NCBI RefSeq assembly: GCF_039536245.1
Contig: NZ_BAAAYN010000011.1
Location: forward strand, 1 to 64,000
Source of the DNA: Cryptosporangium minutisporangium
GTDB taxonomy: Bacteria; Actinomycetota; Actinomycetes; Mycobacteriales; Cryptosporangiaceae
DNA length: 64,000 nt
Reading direction: 5' to 3'
Numbering within the stretch: the stretch's first letter is position 1; each line of letters opens with the position of its first letter. A program made the translations under genes and the position numbers. Below, one piece after another: positions 42,405-49,783 of this stretch. The notes under the pieces were generated by a model. It ran no database searches and was not told the origin of the DNA. It was given only the letters and a program-made list of their open reading frames with translations.

Positions 42405-43814
42405 ATGACCGTCGCTGATCTCAACCCGAAGTACACCTGGGCCGAGGGGGACGATGCACCGCTCGGCACCAACCCGCCGGAGATCCAGGCCAAGGTGCCG
42501 CACCCGATGCGCGACTCGCGGTTCGTGCCGAAGGAGCGGTACTACTCCCGCGAGGTCTTCGAGCTGGAGAAGAAGCACCTCTGGCCGCACACCTGGCTGA
42601 TGGCCGCCCGCGAGGAAGAGCTACCCAACCCGGGTGACTACGTCGAGTACGAGATCGCCGGCACGTCGGTCCTGCTCGTCCGCCAGCGCGACCACTCGAT
42701 CAAGGCGCTGCACAACGCCTGCCGGCACCGCGCCACCGAGCTGGTGAAGGGCCAGGGACGCCTCCCGGGCGGCCAGCTGGTCTGCCCCTTCCACGGTTGG
42801 CGGTGGAACCTCGACGGCTCGTCGTCGTTCGTCTTCGGCGAGAAGGCGTTCGAACCGGCCTGCCTGAACAAGGACGACCTGGCGCTGCGCGAGTGCCTGG
42901 TCGAGACCTGGGCGGGCATGGTCTGGATCAACATGGACCTCGGCGCCCGGCCGCTGGCCGAGCACCTCTCGCCGGTTCAGCAGCTGCTCGACCCGCTCGG
43001 CATCGGCAACATGCGGGTCAAGTGGTGGAAGCAGGTCGTCCTCAACGCCAACTGGAAGATGGCGCAGGAGGCGTTCTTCGAGGGTTACCACGTCACCCAG
43101 ACCCACCCGCAGCTGTTGATGGGCAACGACGAGGAGTACGGCGAGAAGAAGGCCGAGCAGGTCGCGTACACGACGTTCAAGAACGGGCACGCCCGCTTCC
43201 AGAGCGCGAGCAAGGGCGAGAAGGAGTACGAGCCGGTCTTCGACTCGGAGGAGTTCATCGAGGCCGGCCGGCTGCTCGCTACCGGCCAGGACGCGATGAC
43301 TCTGGAGCAGGACGTCCGGATCTTCGAGGGACTGCGGAACAAGATCCCCCAGGACGACCCGAAGTTCACCCAGCACGCGATCGCCGCGCTCTACGACTAC
43401 GCGCAGGGCGCCGGCATCCCGATGGCGCCGATGGGCCCGGCGATGCAGCTCTGGGGCGGCGACATCTACATGTTCCCGAACTACCTGATGCTACCGATGT
43501 ACGGGAACTGCCTCGCGTACCGGTCGCGGCCGTACAAGGACGACCCGGAGTGGTGCATCTTCGACGTCTGGTCGCTGACCACCTACCCGGTGGGGCAGGA
43601 GCCGGAGCGCGCGGAGCTCAAGGGCATCTTCGACAAGGACGACACCGAGAACTGGGGCCTGATCCCGCGGCAGGACTTCAGCAACATCGAGCGGCAGCAG
43701 CGCGGCCTGCACTCCCCCGGCTTCACCGAGAGCCGGCTGTCCAGCGCCTACGAGCTGTCGATCAGCAACATGCACGAGGAGCTCGACCGGGTCATCGCGA
43801 GCCGGGTGGAGTAA
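42405..43814 (+). CDS. Rieske non-haem iron oxygenase, large subunit (third, divergent)
   Basis: A 469-residue oxygenase with Rieske ligands Cys106-x-His108 (ACRHRA) and Cys127-x2-His130 (CPFHGW). The iron-site histidines lie in FFEGYHVTQTHPQ after LNANWKMAQEA. It is clearly different from the two close paralogues at 21912 and 54351. It is followed after four bases by a plant-type ferredoxin, giving an oxygenase-ferredoxin pair. The ATG at 42405 is chosen because similarity starts soon after; an upstream in-frame extension has no support. Ring or C-H hydroxylation is expected. Confidence 0.93.
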   Translation: MTVADLNPKYTWAEGDDAPLGTNPPEIQAKVPHPMRDSRFVPKERYYSREVFELEKKHLWPHTWLMAAREEELPNPGDYVEYEIAGTSVLLVRQRDHSIKALHNACRHRATELVKGQGRLPGGQLVCPFHGWRWNLDGSSSFVFGEKAFEPACLNKDDLALRECLVETWAGMVWINMDLGARPLAEHLSPVQQLLDPLGIGNMRVKWWKQVVLNANWKMAQEAFFEGYHVTQTHPQLLMGNDEEYGEKKAEQVAYTTFKNGHARFQSASKGEKEYEPVFDSEEFIEAGRLLATGQDAMTLEQDVRIFEGLRNKIPQDDPKFTQHAIAALYDYAQGAGIPMAPMGPAMQLWGGDIYMFPNYLMLPMYGNCLAYRSRPYKDDPEWCIFDVWSLTTYPVGQEPERAELKGIFDKDDTENWGLIPRQDFSNIERQQRGLHSPGFTESRLSSAYELSISNMHEELDRVIASRVE

Positions 43815-43818
43815 CCGG

Positions 43819-44136
43819 ATGGCGATCGTGCGGGTCGAGCCGTCCGGGGTGGAGTTCGACGTCGGGCCGAAGGAGTCCGTCGCCGAAGCCGCCTGGCGGC
43901 AGGACGTCGTCTGGCCGACGAAGTGCTTCGGCCAGGCGGAGTGCATGGTCTGTTTCGTCAAGGTCGTCGACGGCGAGCTGCAGACCGTGCCACCCGAGGA
44001 CGACGAACTGTTCGAGATGCGCACCCGCATGCCCCGGCGGCTCCGCACCCCGCTGACCCGCCTCGCCTGCCGTCTACGCGTCACCGGCGCGGGCGTCGTC
44101 CTGGAAAAAAGGGGCGTGCAGGCGCCGCCGGCCTGA
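43819..44136 (+). CDS. Plant-type [2Fe-2S] ferredoxin
   Basis: A 105-residue ferredoxin with cluster cysteines Cys36-x5-Cys42-x2-Cys45 (KCFGQAECMVC) and Cys84 (LACRLRV). It is a likely electron donor to the Rieske oxygenase encoded just upstream. The spacing and the tail after Cys84 are usual for the family. A perfect 17-bp hairpin starts with the base after its stop, ending the two-gene unit. Confidence 0.9.
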   Translation: MAIVRVEPSGVEFDVGPKESVAEAAWRQDVVWPTKCFGQAECMVCFVKVVDGELQTVPPEDDELFEMRTRMPRRLRTPLTRLACRLRVTGAGVVLEKRGVQAPPA

Positions 44137-44174
44137 CCGTGCGTCCCCCGCGCTCCGGCGCGGGGGACGCACGG
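44137..44174 (+). terminator. Strong hairpin terminator
   Basis: CCGTGCGTCCCCCGCGC and GCGCGGGGGACGCACGG form a perfect 17-bp stem with a TCCG loop, beginning immediately after the ferredoxin stop. No U-tract follows, which is common for actinobacterial terminators. Confidence 0.85.
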
Positions 44175-44193
44175 GAATTCCACGCGGCTCGAG

Positions 44194-44213
44194 CGGAACA
44201 AATGTTAGGTTCG
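44194..44213 (+). promoter_or_regulatory. Conserved 20-bp promoter element, copy 2
   Basis: CGGAACAAATGTTAGGTTCG differs from the copy at 42263 in only two bases. It lies 27 bp upstream of the amidohydrolase start, directly after a terminator, so a new promoter under the same control as the Rieske unit is likely. Confidence 0.68.
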
Positions 44214-44240
44214 GCTCCACCGACACGAGAGAGGCGACCT

Positions 44241-45359
44241 GTGAAGGTCCACCGCGACGGCGGAACCACGCCGCTGATCGACGCGAGCGTCCACGTCTTC
44301 TTCCGCGACAACAAGGACTTCCGGAGCTTCCTCCGTGAGCCGTACGCGAGCCGCGGCATCCCCGACTACGAGATGGACTGGTACGGCGCCCCCGGCGGGG
44401 AGTACCTCGTGGAGGCCGAGGGTCCGAACGGTCCAGACTCCGGCAGCACCTACCCCGGCTCGGACCCGGACTTCGTCGGCGACCATCTGTTCGGCACGAG
44501 CGGTGTCGACGTGGCGGTGCTGCATCCGATGTCCCGCGGCACCCTCCCCGACCGGCACCTGACGTCCGCGGTGCTCGCCGCGCACAACCAGATGCTCGTC
44601 AGCCGGTGGCTCGAGAAGGACAGCCGCTACCGGGGCACGATCCGCGTGAACCCGGAGGACATCCCGGGCGCGCTCCGCGAGATCGAGCGGTACAAAGACC
44701 ACCCGCTCGTCGTCGGAGTAGGCATCCCGCTGCAGTCCCGGGAGCTCTACGGCAAGCCGCAGTTCTGGCCGCTCTGGGAGGCCGCGGCCGACGCCGGGCT
44801 GCCGGTCGCGGTCCACATCGAGACCGGCCAGGGCATCGGCTACCCGCCCACCCCGTCCGGCCACCCGCGCACCTACGAGCAGTACCTCGGCTTCGACGCG
44901 CTCAACTACCTCTACCACCTGATGAACATGATCGCGGAGGGCGTCTTCGAGCGCTTCGACGGGCTCAAGATGGTCTGGGCCGACGGCGCCGCCGACCTCC
45001 TGACCCCGTTCATCTGGCGGATGGACACGTTCGGTCGCCCCCACCTGGAGCAGACGCCGTGGGCGCCCCGGATGCCCAGCGACTACCTCCCCGGCCACGT
45101 CTACTTCGTCCAGGGCAGCCTCGACGGCCCCGGTGACGCAGAGTTCGCCGGCGAGTGGCTGTCGTTCACCGGCAAGGACGAGATGGTCCTGTTCGGCTCC
45201 AGCTACCCGCACTGGCAGCACAACACGGTGGACGCCCTGCCGAGCGCGTTGAGCGCCGAGCAGCGCGACCGCGTCTGCTGGCGCAACGCCGCCGACCTGT
45301 ACGGAATCTACCCAGCCGCGTGCAGCGCAGAGCCTCAGTCCGAAGGAGTGACGCCGTGA
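44241..45359 (+). CDS. Amidohydrolase-2-family protein with altered metal site
   Basis: A 372-residue TIM-barrel protein of the ACMSD/amidohydrolase-2 type, similar along its length to the next gene. Two key positions are changed. The N-terminal metal motif reads DASVHVFF, where the partner has DSDVHPVP. The C-terminal catalytic motif reads GSSYPHWQHN, where the partner has SSDYPHWTFD. Both Asp residues are Ser. The histidine VAVHIETG is kept. It may be an inactive or regulatory subunit or use another chemistry. GTG 44241 follows GAGAGAGG. Confidence 0.85.
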   Translation: MKVHRDGGTTPLIDASVHVFFRDNKDFRSFLREPYASRGIPDYEMDWYGAPGGEYLVEAEGPNGPDSGSTYPGSDPDFVGDHLFGTSGVDVAVLHPMSRGTLPDRHLTSAVLAAHNQMLVSRWLEKDSRYRGTIRVNPEDIPGALREIERYKDHPLVVGVGIPLQSRELYGKPQFWPLWEAAADAGLPVAVHIETGQGIGYPPTPSGHPRTYEQYLGFDALNYLYHLMNMIAEGVFERFDGLKMVWADGAADLLTPFIWRMDTFGRPHLEQTPWAPRMPSDYLPGHVYFVQGSLDGPGDAEFAGEWLSFTGKDEMVLFGSSYPHWQHNTVDALPSALSAEQRDRVCWRNAADLYGIYPAACSAEPQSEGVTP

Positions 45360-46492
45360 CCCGAACCAAGGAGCGCTTACCCAGCACCACCGAGGTGCCG
45401 GTCCGGGTCGTCGACTCGGACGTCCACCCGGTCCCCCGTGCGGGCGCCGTCCTGGAGTACATCCCGGAGAAGTGGCGCAAGTTCCTGCTGTCGCACAAGG
45501 TCGGCGACACGATCAACTACGACGCCCCGGACTACGCGCACGCGTACGCCATGCGCGTCGACACGTTCCCGGCCGACGGCGGCTTCCCGGGCAGCGACCC
45601 GGACATGATGTTCAAGCAGCTGATCATCGAGGCCGGCTCGGACATCGCGATCCTCGAGCCGTCCTCGCGCCAGACCCGGCTCCCGGAGGCCACCGCCGCG
45701 ATGGCCACCGCGACGAACGAGTGGCTCGCCAACCACTGGCTCGACAGCCGGAACAACTGGCACCAGCGCTGGCGCGGTTCGATCTGCGCGGCGATCGAGG
45801 ATCCGCAGGCCGCTGTCGCCGAGATCGAGAAGTGGGCCGGCCATCCCTACATGGCGCAGATCCTGATCAAGGCGGAGCCGCGGCCCTCCTGGGGCGATCC
45901 GATGTACGACCCGATCTGGGCGGCCGCGACCAAGCACGACATCACGGTCAGCTGCCACCTCTCGCGCGGCAACTACGAGACGATGCCGATGCCGCCGGTC
46001 GGATTCCCCAGCTACAACCACGACTTCATGGTCACGTACTCGCTGCTCGCCGCGAACCAGGTGATGAGCCTGATCTTCGACGGCGTCTTCGACCGGTTCC
46101 CGACGCTGCGGATCGTCCTGGTCGAGCACGCGTTCACCTGGATCCTGCCGCTGATGTGGCGGATGGACGCGATCTACGCGGCCCGTAAGTCGTGGATGAC
46201 GATCAAGCGGAAGCCGTCGGAGTACGTCAAGCAGCACATCAAGTTCACCACCCAGCCGCTGGACTACCCGGAGGACAAGACCGAGCTGTCCCGGGCGCTG
46301 GAGTGGATGGAGGCCGAGAAGATCCTGCTGTTCTCGTCCGACTACCCGCACTGGACGTTCGACGACCCGAAGTGGCTGCTCAAACACCTGCCCGAGCACG
46401 CGCGCGAGGCGGTCATGTTCAAGAACGGGATCAACACCTACAAGCTGCCGACCACGGTTCCCGCCGTCGAGAGCCAGACGCGTGTCTGGTGA
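45356..46492 (+). CDS. Amidohydrolase-2-family metal-dependent hydrolase/decarboxylase
   Basis: A 378-residue amidohydrolase with the metal motif DSDVHPVP near the N-terminus, TVSCHLSRG, VEHAF and the catalytic Asp in LFSSDYPHWTFDDPKW. Known relatives include ACMSD, resorcylate decarboxylases and 4-oxalomesaconate hydratase; many act after Rieske oxygenases. The GTG at 45356 overlaps the stop of the paralogue upstream, so the two are made together and may form a heteromer, with this as the catalytic subunit. Confidence 0.9.
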   Translation: MTRTKERLPSTTEVPVRVVDSDVHPVPRAGAVLEYIPEKWRKFLLSHKVGDTINYDAPDYAHAYAMRVDTFPADGGFPGSDPDMMFKQLIIEAGSDIAILEPSSRQTRLPEATAAMATATNEWLANHWLDSRNNWHQRWRGSICAAIEDPQAAVAEIEKWAGHPYMAQILIKAEPRPSWGDPMYDPIWAAATKHDITVSCHLSRGNYETMPMPPVGFPSYNHDFMVTYSLLAANQVMSLIFDGVFDRFPTLRIVLVEHAFTWILPLMWRMDAIYAARKSWMTIKRKPSEYVKQHIKFTTQPLDYPEDKTELSRALEWMEAEKILLFSSDYPHWTFDDPKWLLKHLPEHAREAVMFKNGINTYKLPTTVPAVESQTRVW

Positions 46493-46919
46493 CGCTCCGA
46501 GGCTGGCTGACGCGCAAGCCCGACAACACGTCGACTCGACGCAAACGCCGAGGCTGGCTCAGGGCCGTGAACACGTCGTGGCGACGCTCGACGAGATCCC
46601 GCCGGGCAGCTTCAAGGTGGTCCCGATCGGGCGGCACGGCGTCGGCGTCTACAACGTCAACGGCACGTTCTACGCGATCGCGAACTACTGCCCGCACGAG
46701 GGCGGCCCGCTCTGCAAGGGGCGGGCCCGCGGCCGCACCGTCGTCGACGAAAGCGTGCCCGGCGACGCGGTGATGGTGCGGGATCTGGAATTCATCTACT
46801 GCCCCTGGCACCAATGGGGATTCGAGCTCGCCACCGGGACGACCGCGGTCAAGCCGGAATGGAGCATCCGCACCTATCCGGTTCGGGTCGTCGGGAACGA
46901 CGTCCTCGTCACTGCGTGA
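46482..46919 (+). CDS. Rieske-type ferredoxin
   Basis: A 145-residue small Rieske protein with cluster ligands Cys70-x-His72 (NYCPHEGGPLC) and Cys107-x2-His110 (YCPWHQWGF). The N-terminal 30 residues before the domain look unstructured, so a later start is possible. The GTG at 46482 overlaps the amidohydrolase end by 11 bases. It could supply electrons to one of the oxygenases or act as a subunit of the amidohydrolase complex; neither is shown. Confidence 0.87.
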   Translation: MSGDAPRLADAQARQHVDSTQTPRLAQGREHVVATLDEIPPGSFKVVPIGRHGVGVYNVNGTFYAIANYCPHEGGPLCKGRARGRTVVDESVPGDAVMVRDLEFIYCPWHQWGFELATGTTAVKPEWSIRTYPVRVVGNDVLVTA

Positions 46920-46929
46920 AGGGACATTT

Positions 46930-47796
46930 ATGTCTTCGATCGAAATCAACGGCGGGAACGTCGTCTACGAAATACTCGGCAACCAAGGCGACGAATTGAT
47001 CGTGCTGACGCCGGGCGGCCGATTCAGCAAAGACATCCCGGGATTGCGGCCACTCGCCGAGGCGCTGGTCGACGGCGGCAAGCGGGTCCTGCTCTGGGAC
47101 CGGCCGAACACCGGTGCGTCCGACGTCCAGTTCTACGGCCAGACCGAATCGCACATGCGGGCTTCTACGCTCAAGGGCCTGCTGACCGCCCTGGGCGAGG
47201 GCCCGTGCGTCCTCGCGGGTGGCTCCGGCGGCGCCCGGGACTCGATCCTCACCACGATTCTTCACCCCGAGCTGGCCACGAAGCTGGTCGTCTGGAACAT
47301 CGTCGGTGGGGTGTTCGGCTCGTTCGCGCTGGGCGCCTACTACGCGATCCCGAGCATCCAGGTGGTACAGGCCAAGGGCATCGAGGGGTTGTTCGACCTG
47401 CCGGAGTGGCAGGAGCGCATCGCGGCGAACCCGACCAACGCCGACCGGCTCCGCGCGCTCGACCGCGACGAGTTCCTCCAGCAGATGCTGCGCTGGCTCA
47501 ACGCGTACGTGTCGAAACCGGGCCAGACGATCCCGGGCGTCGACGACCTCGACTTCGCGGGCATCCGGATCCCGACGCTGATCATCCGCGGCGGCAAGGA
47601 CGACTGGTACCACCCCAAGCGAACGTCGCTGGAAGTCAGCTGCCTGATCGAGGACAGCGTGCTGATCGATCCGCCGTGGCCGGAAGACGCCTGGGAGCGG
47701 GCCACGGAGGATCGAGCAGCCGGCAAGGTCGACGGGTACAACATGTTCGACACCTGGGTCCAGGCCGCCCCGGAAATCCTCAAATTTCTAGGATGA
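46930..47796 (+). CDS. Alpha/beta-hydrolase
   Basis: A 288-residue alpha/beta-hydrolase with the oxyanion-side LTPGGRFSKD, the LLWDRPNTGAS segment, nucleophile elbow GGSGGA (serine near residue 99) and PTLIIRGGKDDWYHP. It resembles meta-cleavage-product or ester hydrolases. It comes ten bases after the Rieske ferredoxin and ends the operon that starts at 44241. It overlaps the 3' end of the convergent gene 47780-48247 by 17 bases. Confidence 0.9.
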   Translation: MSSIEINGGNVVYEILGNQGDELIVLTPGGRFSKDIPGLRPLAEALVDGGKRVLLWDRPNTGASDVQFYGQTESHMRASTLKGLLTALGEGPCVLAGGSGGARDSILTTILHPELATKLVVWNIVGGVFGSFALGAYYAIPSIQVVQAKGIEGLFDLPEWQERIAANPTNADRLRALDRDEFLQQMLRWLNAYVSKPGQTIPGVDDLDFAGIRIPTLIIRGGKDDWYHPKRTSLEVSCLIEDSVLIDPPWPEDAWERATEDRAAGKVDGYNMFDTWVQAAPEILKFLG

Positions 47797-48247
47797 GCCG
47801 GACCTCGGCGTTGAGCGCGGCCTCGAGAGCCGTCTGAATGCGACTCTCCGGTATCCGCGCGAGATCGGCCTTGGCCAACCGGACCTCGACGACGTCCAGC
47901 CCGTCGTCGTCGAGGTGCCGGAACACCTGACCGGTCAGACCGAAACCGGCGAGCACACCGAGCGCGTCGTCGTCGGTGCCGCGACTGAGATAGGTCACGG
48001 CACCGGCGGCCGGCTCGACCCCGAACGCCTTCGCACACATCGCGGCGGCGGTGTCCCGCAATACCGCGGGATCGTCGCCCGCCATCAGGAACTGTAATTC
48101 CGGCCGGTGCGGATCGACGTCGCTCCGTACCAATTTTAGGCCCGCTCCCTCGACGTCTGCGGTGAGTGTCGCCATTCGACTCCGCAACGTCGATTCGGTG
48201 AGTTCGCCGCGGGGGTCGACATTGATCCGGACAACCGCTGTTCTCAT
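47780..48247 (-). CDS. Hypothetical protein
   Basis: A 155-residue protein I do not recognise. It has a start RTAVVRINVDPRGELTESTL, a mixed alpha/beta pattern with two similar-looking halves (VRINVDPRG... and VVEVRLAKADLARIPESRI) and no membrane segment or cysteine pair. Composition and codon use look native. The ATG at 48247 is preferred over an upstream in-frame start because the regular pattern begins there. It lies alone on the minus strand between two plus-strand operons, 55 bp from the divergent NuoF-like gene. Confidence 0.75.
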   Translation of the reverse strand: MRTAVVRINVDPRGELTESTLRSRMATLTADVEGAGLKLVRSDVDPHRPELQFLMAGDDPAVLRDTAAAMCAKAFGVEPAAGAVTYLSRGTDDDALGVLAGFGLTGQVFRHLDDDGLDVVEVRLAKADLARIPESRIQTALEAALNAEVRLILEI

Positions 48248-48302
48248 GGCGGGATCGTATACACGGCCCCGCAATTCGTTCGAGGAAAACCTGAGGACGG
48301 GA

Positions 48303-49586
48303 ATGGATAAGTCGTTGTTGACGGCTGGACCTCCAGCGCCCCCGGCGCCGACGGTTCGGATCGCCGCACCGCCGGCGGACGCCCGCCTGCTCCGGACCGG
48401 GGACGGCCCGGAGGACGCCGCGGCCTACCGGGCCTCCGGTGGCTACGCCGCGCTCCCCGACCCGGCCACGCTCGTCGACGAGGTGGACAAGTCCGGCCTC
48501 CTCGGCCGCGGCGGTGCAGCCTTCCCGCTCGGGATCAAGCTCCGCTCGGTACGGGACGCGTGCCGGGCGGACGTACGCCCGGTGGTCGTCGCGAACGGCG
48601 AGGAGGGCGAACCGGCGTCGGTGAAGGACCGGTGGCTGCTCCGCAACCGCCCGCACCTCGTGCTCGACGGGCTGCGGCTGGCCGCCCACGCGGTCGGCGC
48701 GGACACCACCTACGTCTACGTCTCCGACCCGGTGGCCGCCGAGGCGGTACGGAGGGCCGGTGGGAACGTGGTGACGGTCGCTCCGGGGTACGTCGCCGGC
48801 GAGGAGACCGCCGCCGTGCACGCGCTGAACGGCGGCCCGCCCCTCCCGACCGACAAGCCGCCCCGGCCGTACCAGGAGGGCGTGGCCGGCCGACCGACGC
48901 TGGTGAGCAACGTCGAGACGCTCGCCAACCTGCCCTACGTCGCCCGGCACGGCGCGGACGCGTTCCGGGCGCAGGGCACCCCGGGCTCACCCGGGACGTT
49001 CCTGGCCACGATCGGCGGTGCTGGCCGCGCCCCTGCCCTGTACGAACTCCCCCACGGCCTCCCGTTCACCGACCTGCTGGAGCGGCACGGCGTCGACCCG
49101 GACACCGTGCACGGCGCGCTGATGGGCGGGTACTTCGCCGGCGTCGTCAATCGGCAAGTCCTCGACCTGACGCTCGACCACGAGACCGCCCGCCGGTTCG
49201 ACACCGGCCTGGGCTGCGGTGCGATCGCACTGCTCGGCGCCGACACGTGCCCGATCGCCGTGGCCGCGTCGGTGATGGCGTACTTCGACCGGGAGAACGC
49301 CGGGCAGTGCGGCTCGTGCTTCAACGGCACGGCGGCGATGAGCGCGGTGACCGCCGCGCTGCGGGACTTCCGGGCCGAGCAGGCCGATCTCGACCGGCTG
49401 ACCCGCTGGTCGGTGGTGCTCCGCGGACGCGGAGCCTGCGGCACGCTCGACGGCGCCACGAACGTCGCCGCGTCGCTGCTGCGGGAGTTCCCGTCCGACG
49501 TCGAACAGCACCTGGGCGGGGCCTGCTCCACCTGCGCTGACCAGCCGTTCCGGGCCGAGCGTCCGTTCGAGGTGAGGCTGCCGTGA
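48303..49586 (+). CDS. NuoF/HoxF-like NADH-binding flavoprotein
   Basis: A 427-residue protein of the 51-kDa complex I subunit family: GLLGRGGAAFPLGIKL (NADH/FMN site) near residue 68, NGEEGEPASVKDRWLL, SNVETLANLPYVA, an SLBB-like domain and the Fe-S segment GQCGSCFNG with a later GACGTLDG. No other Nuo subunits are nearby. With the overlapping ferredoxin gene it likely forms a stand-alone NADH:ferredoxin oxidoreductase serving the Rieske oxygenases or P450. The ATG at 48303 is chosen (GAGGACGGGA upstream). Confidence 0.88.
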   Translation: MDKSLLTAGPPAPPAPTVRIAAPPADARLLRTGDGPEDAAAYRASGGYAALPDPATLVDEVDKSGLLGRGGAAFPLGIKLRSVRDACRADVRPVVVANGEEGEPASVKDRWLLRNRPHLVLDGLRLAAHAVGADTTYVYVSDPVAAEAVRRAGGNVVTVAPGYVAGEETAAVHALNGGPPLPTDKPPRPYQEGVAGRPTLVSNVETLANLPYVARHGADAFRAQGTPGSPGTFLATIGGAGRAPALYELPHGLPFTDLLERHGVDPDTVHGALMGGYFAGVVNRQVLDLTLDHETARRFDTGLGCGAIALLGADTCPIAVAASVMAYFDRENAGQCGSCFNGTAAMSAVTAALRDFRAEQADLDRLTRWSVVLRGRGACGTLDGATNVAASLLREFPSDVEQHLGGACSTCADQPFRAERPFEVRLP

Positions 49587-49783
49587 GGATCAAGCTCGAC
49601 CGCACGCTCTGCGACGGCTTCGGGGTCTGCGCCAAACACGCCCCGGACCACTTCTCCCTGGACGACTGGGGTTACGCGTCGCTGATCGGCACCGGCGCCG
49701 TTCCACCCGCGGAGGAGGACGACGTGCGCCGCGCGCTGCTGGACTGCCCGGTCCACGCGATCATCGAGCTGCCACCGGAGTGA
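49583..49783 (+). CDS. [3Fe-4S]-type ferredoxin
   Basis: A 66-residue ferredoxin: Cys10-x5-Cys16 in RTLCDGFGVCAKHAPDHF and Cys-Pro in LDCPVHAI. Unlike the one at 16096 it lacks the extra Cys-Pro after the first motif. The GTG/ATG start region overlaps the flavoprotein stop by four bases. Its stop codon TGA is formed by the first bases of a 71-bp inverted-repeat element, so insertion may have changed its C-terminus. It is the probable electron acceptor of the NuoF-like protein. Confidence 0.9.
   Translation: MRIKLDRTLCDGFGVCAKHAPDHFSLDDWGYASLIGTGAVPPAEEDDVRRALLDCPVHAIIELPPE

Noticed and set aside
48303-49586. Part of a respiratory complex I operon
   Set aside because: No other Nuo subunit gene is in the window; it is coupled only to a small ferredoxin.
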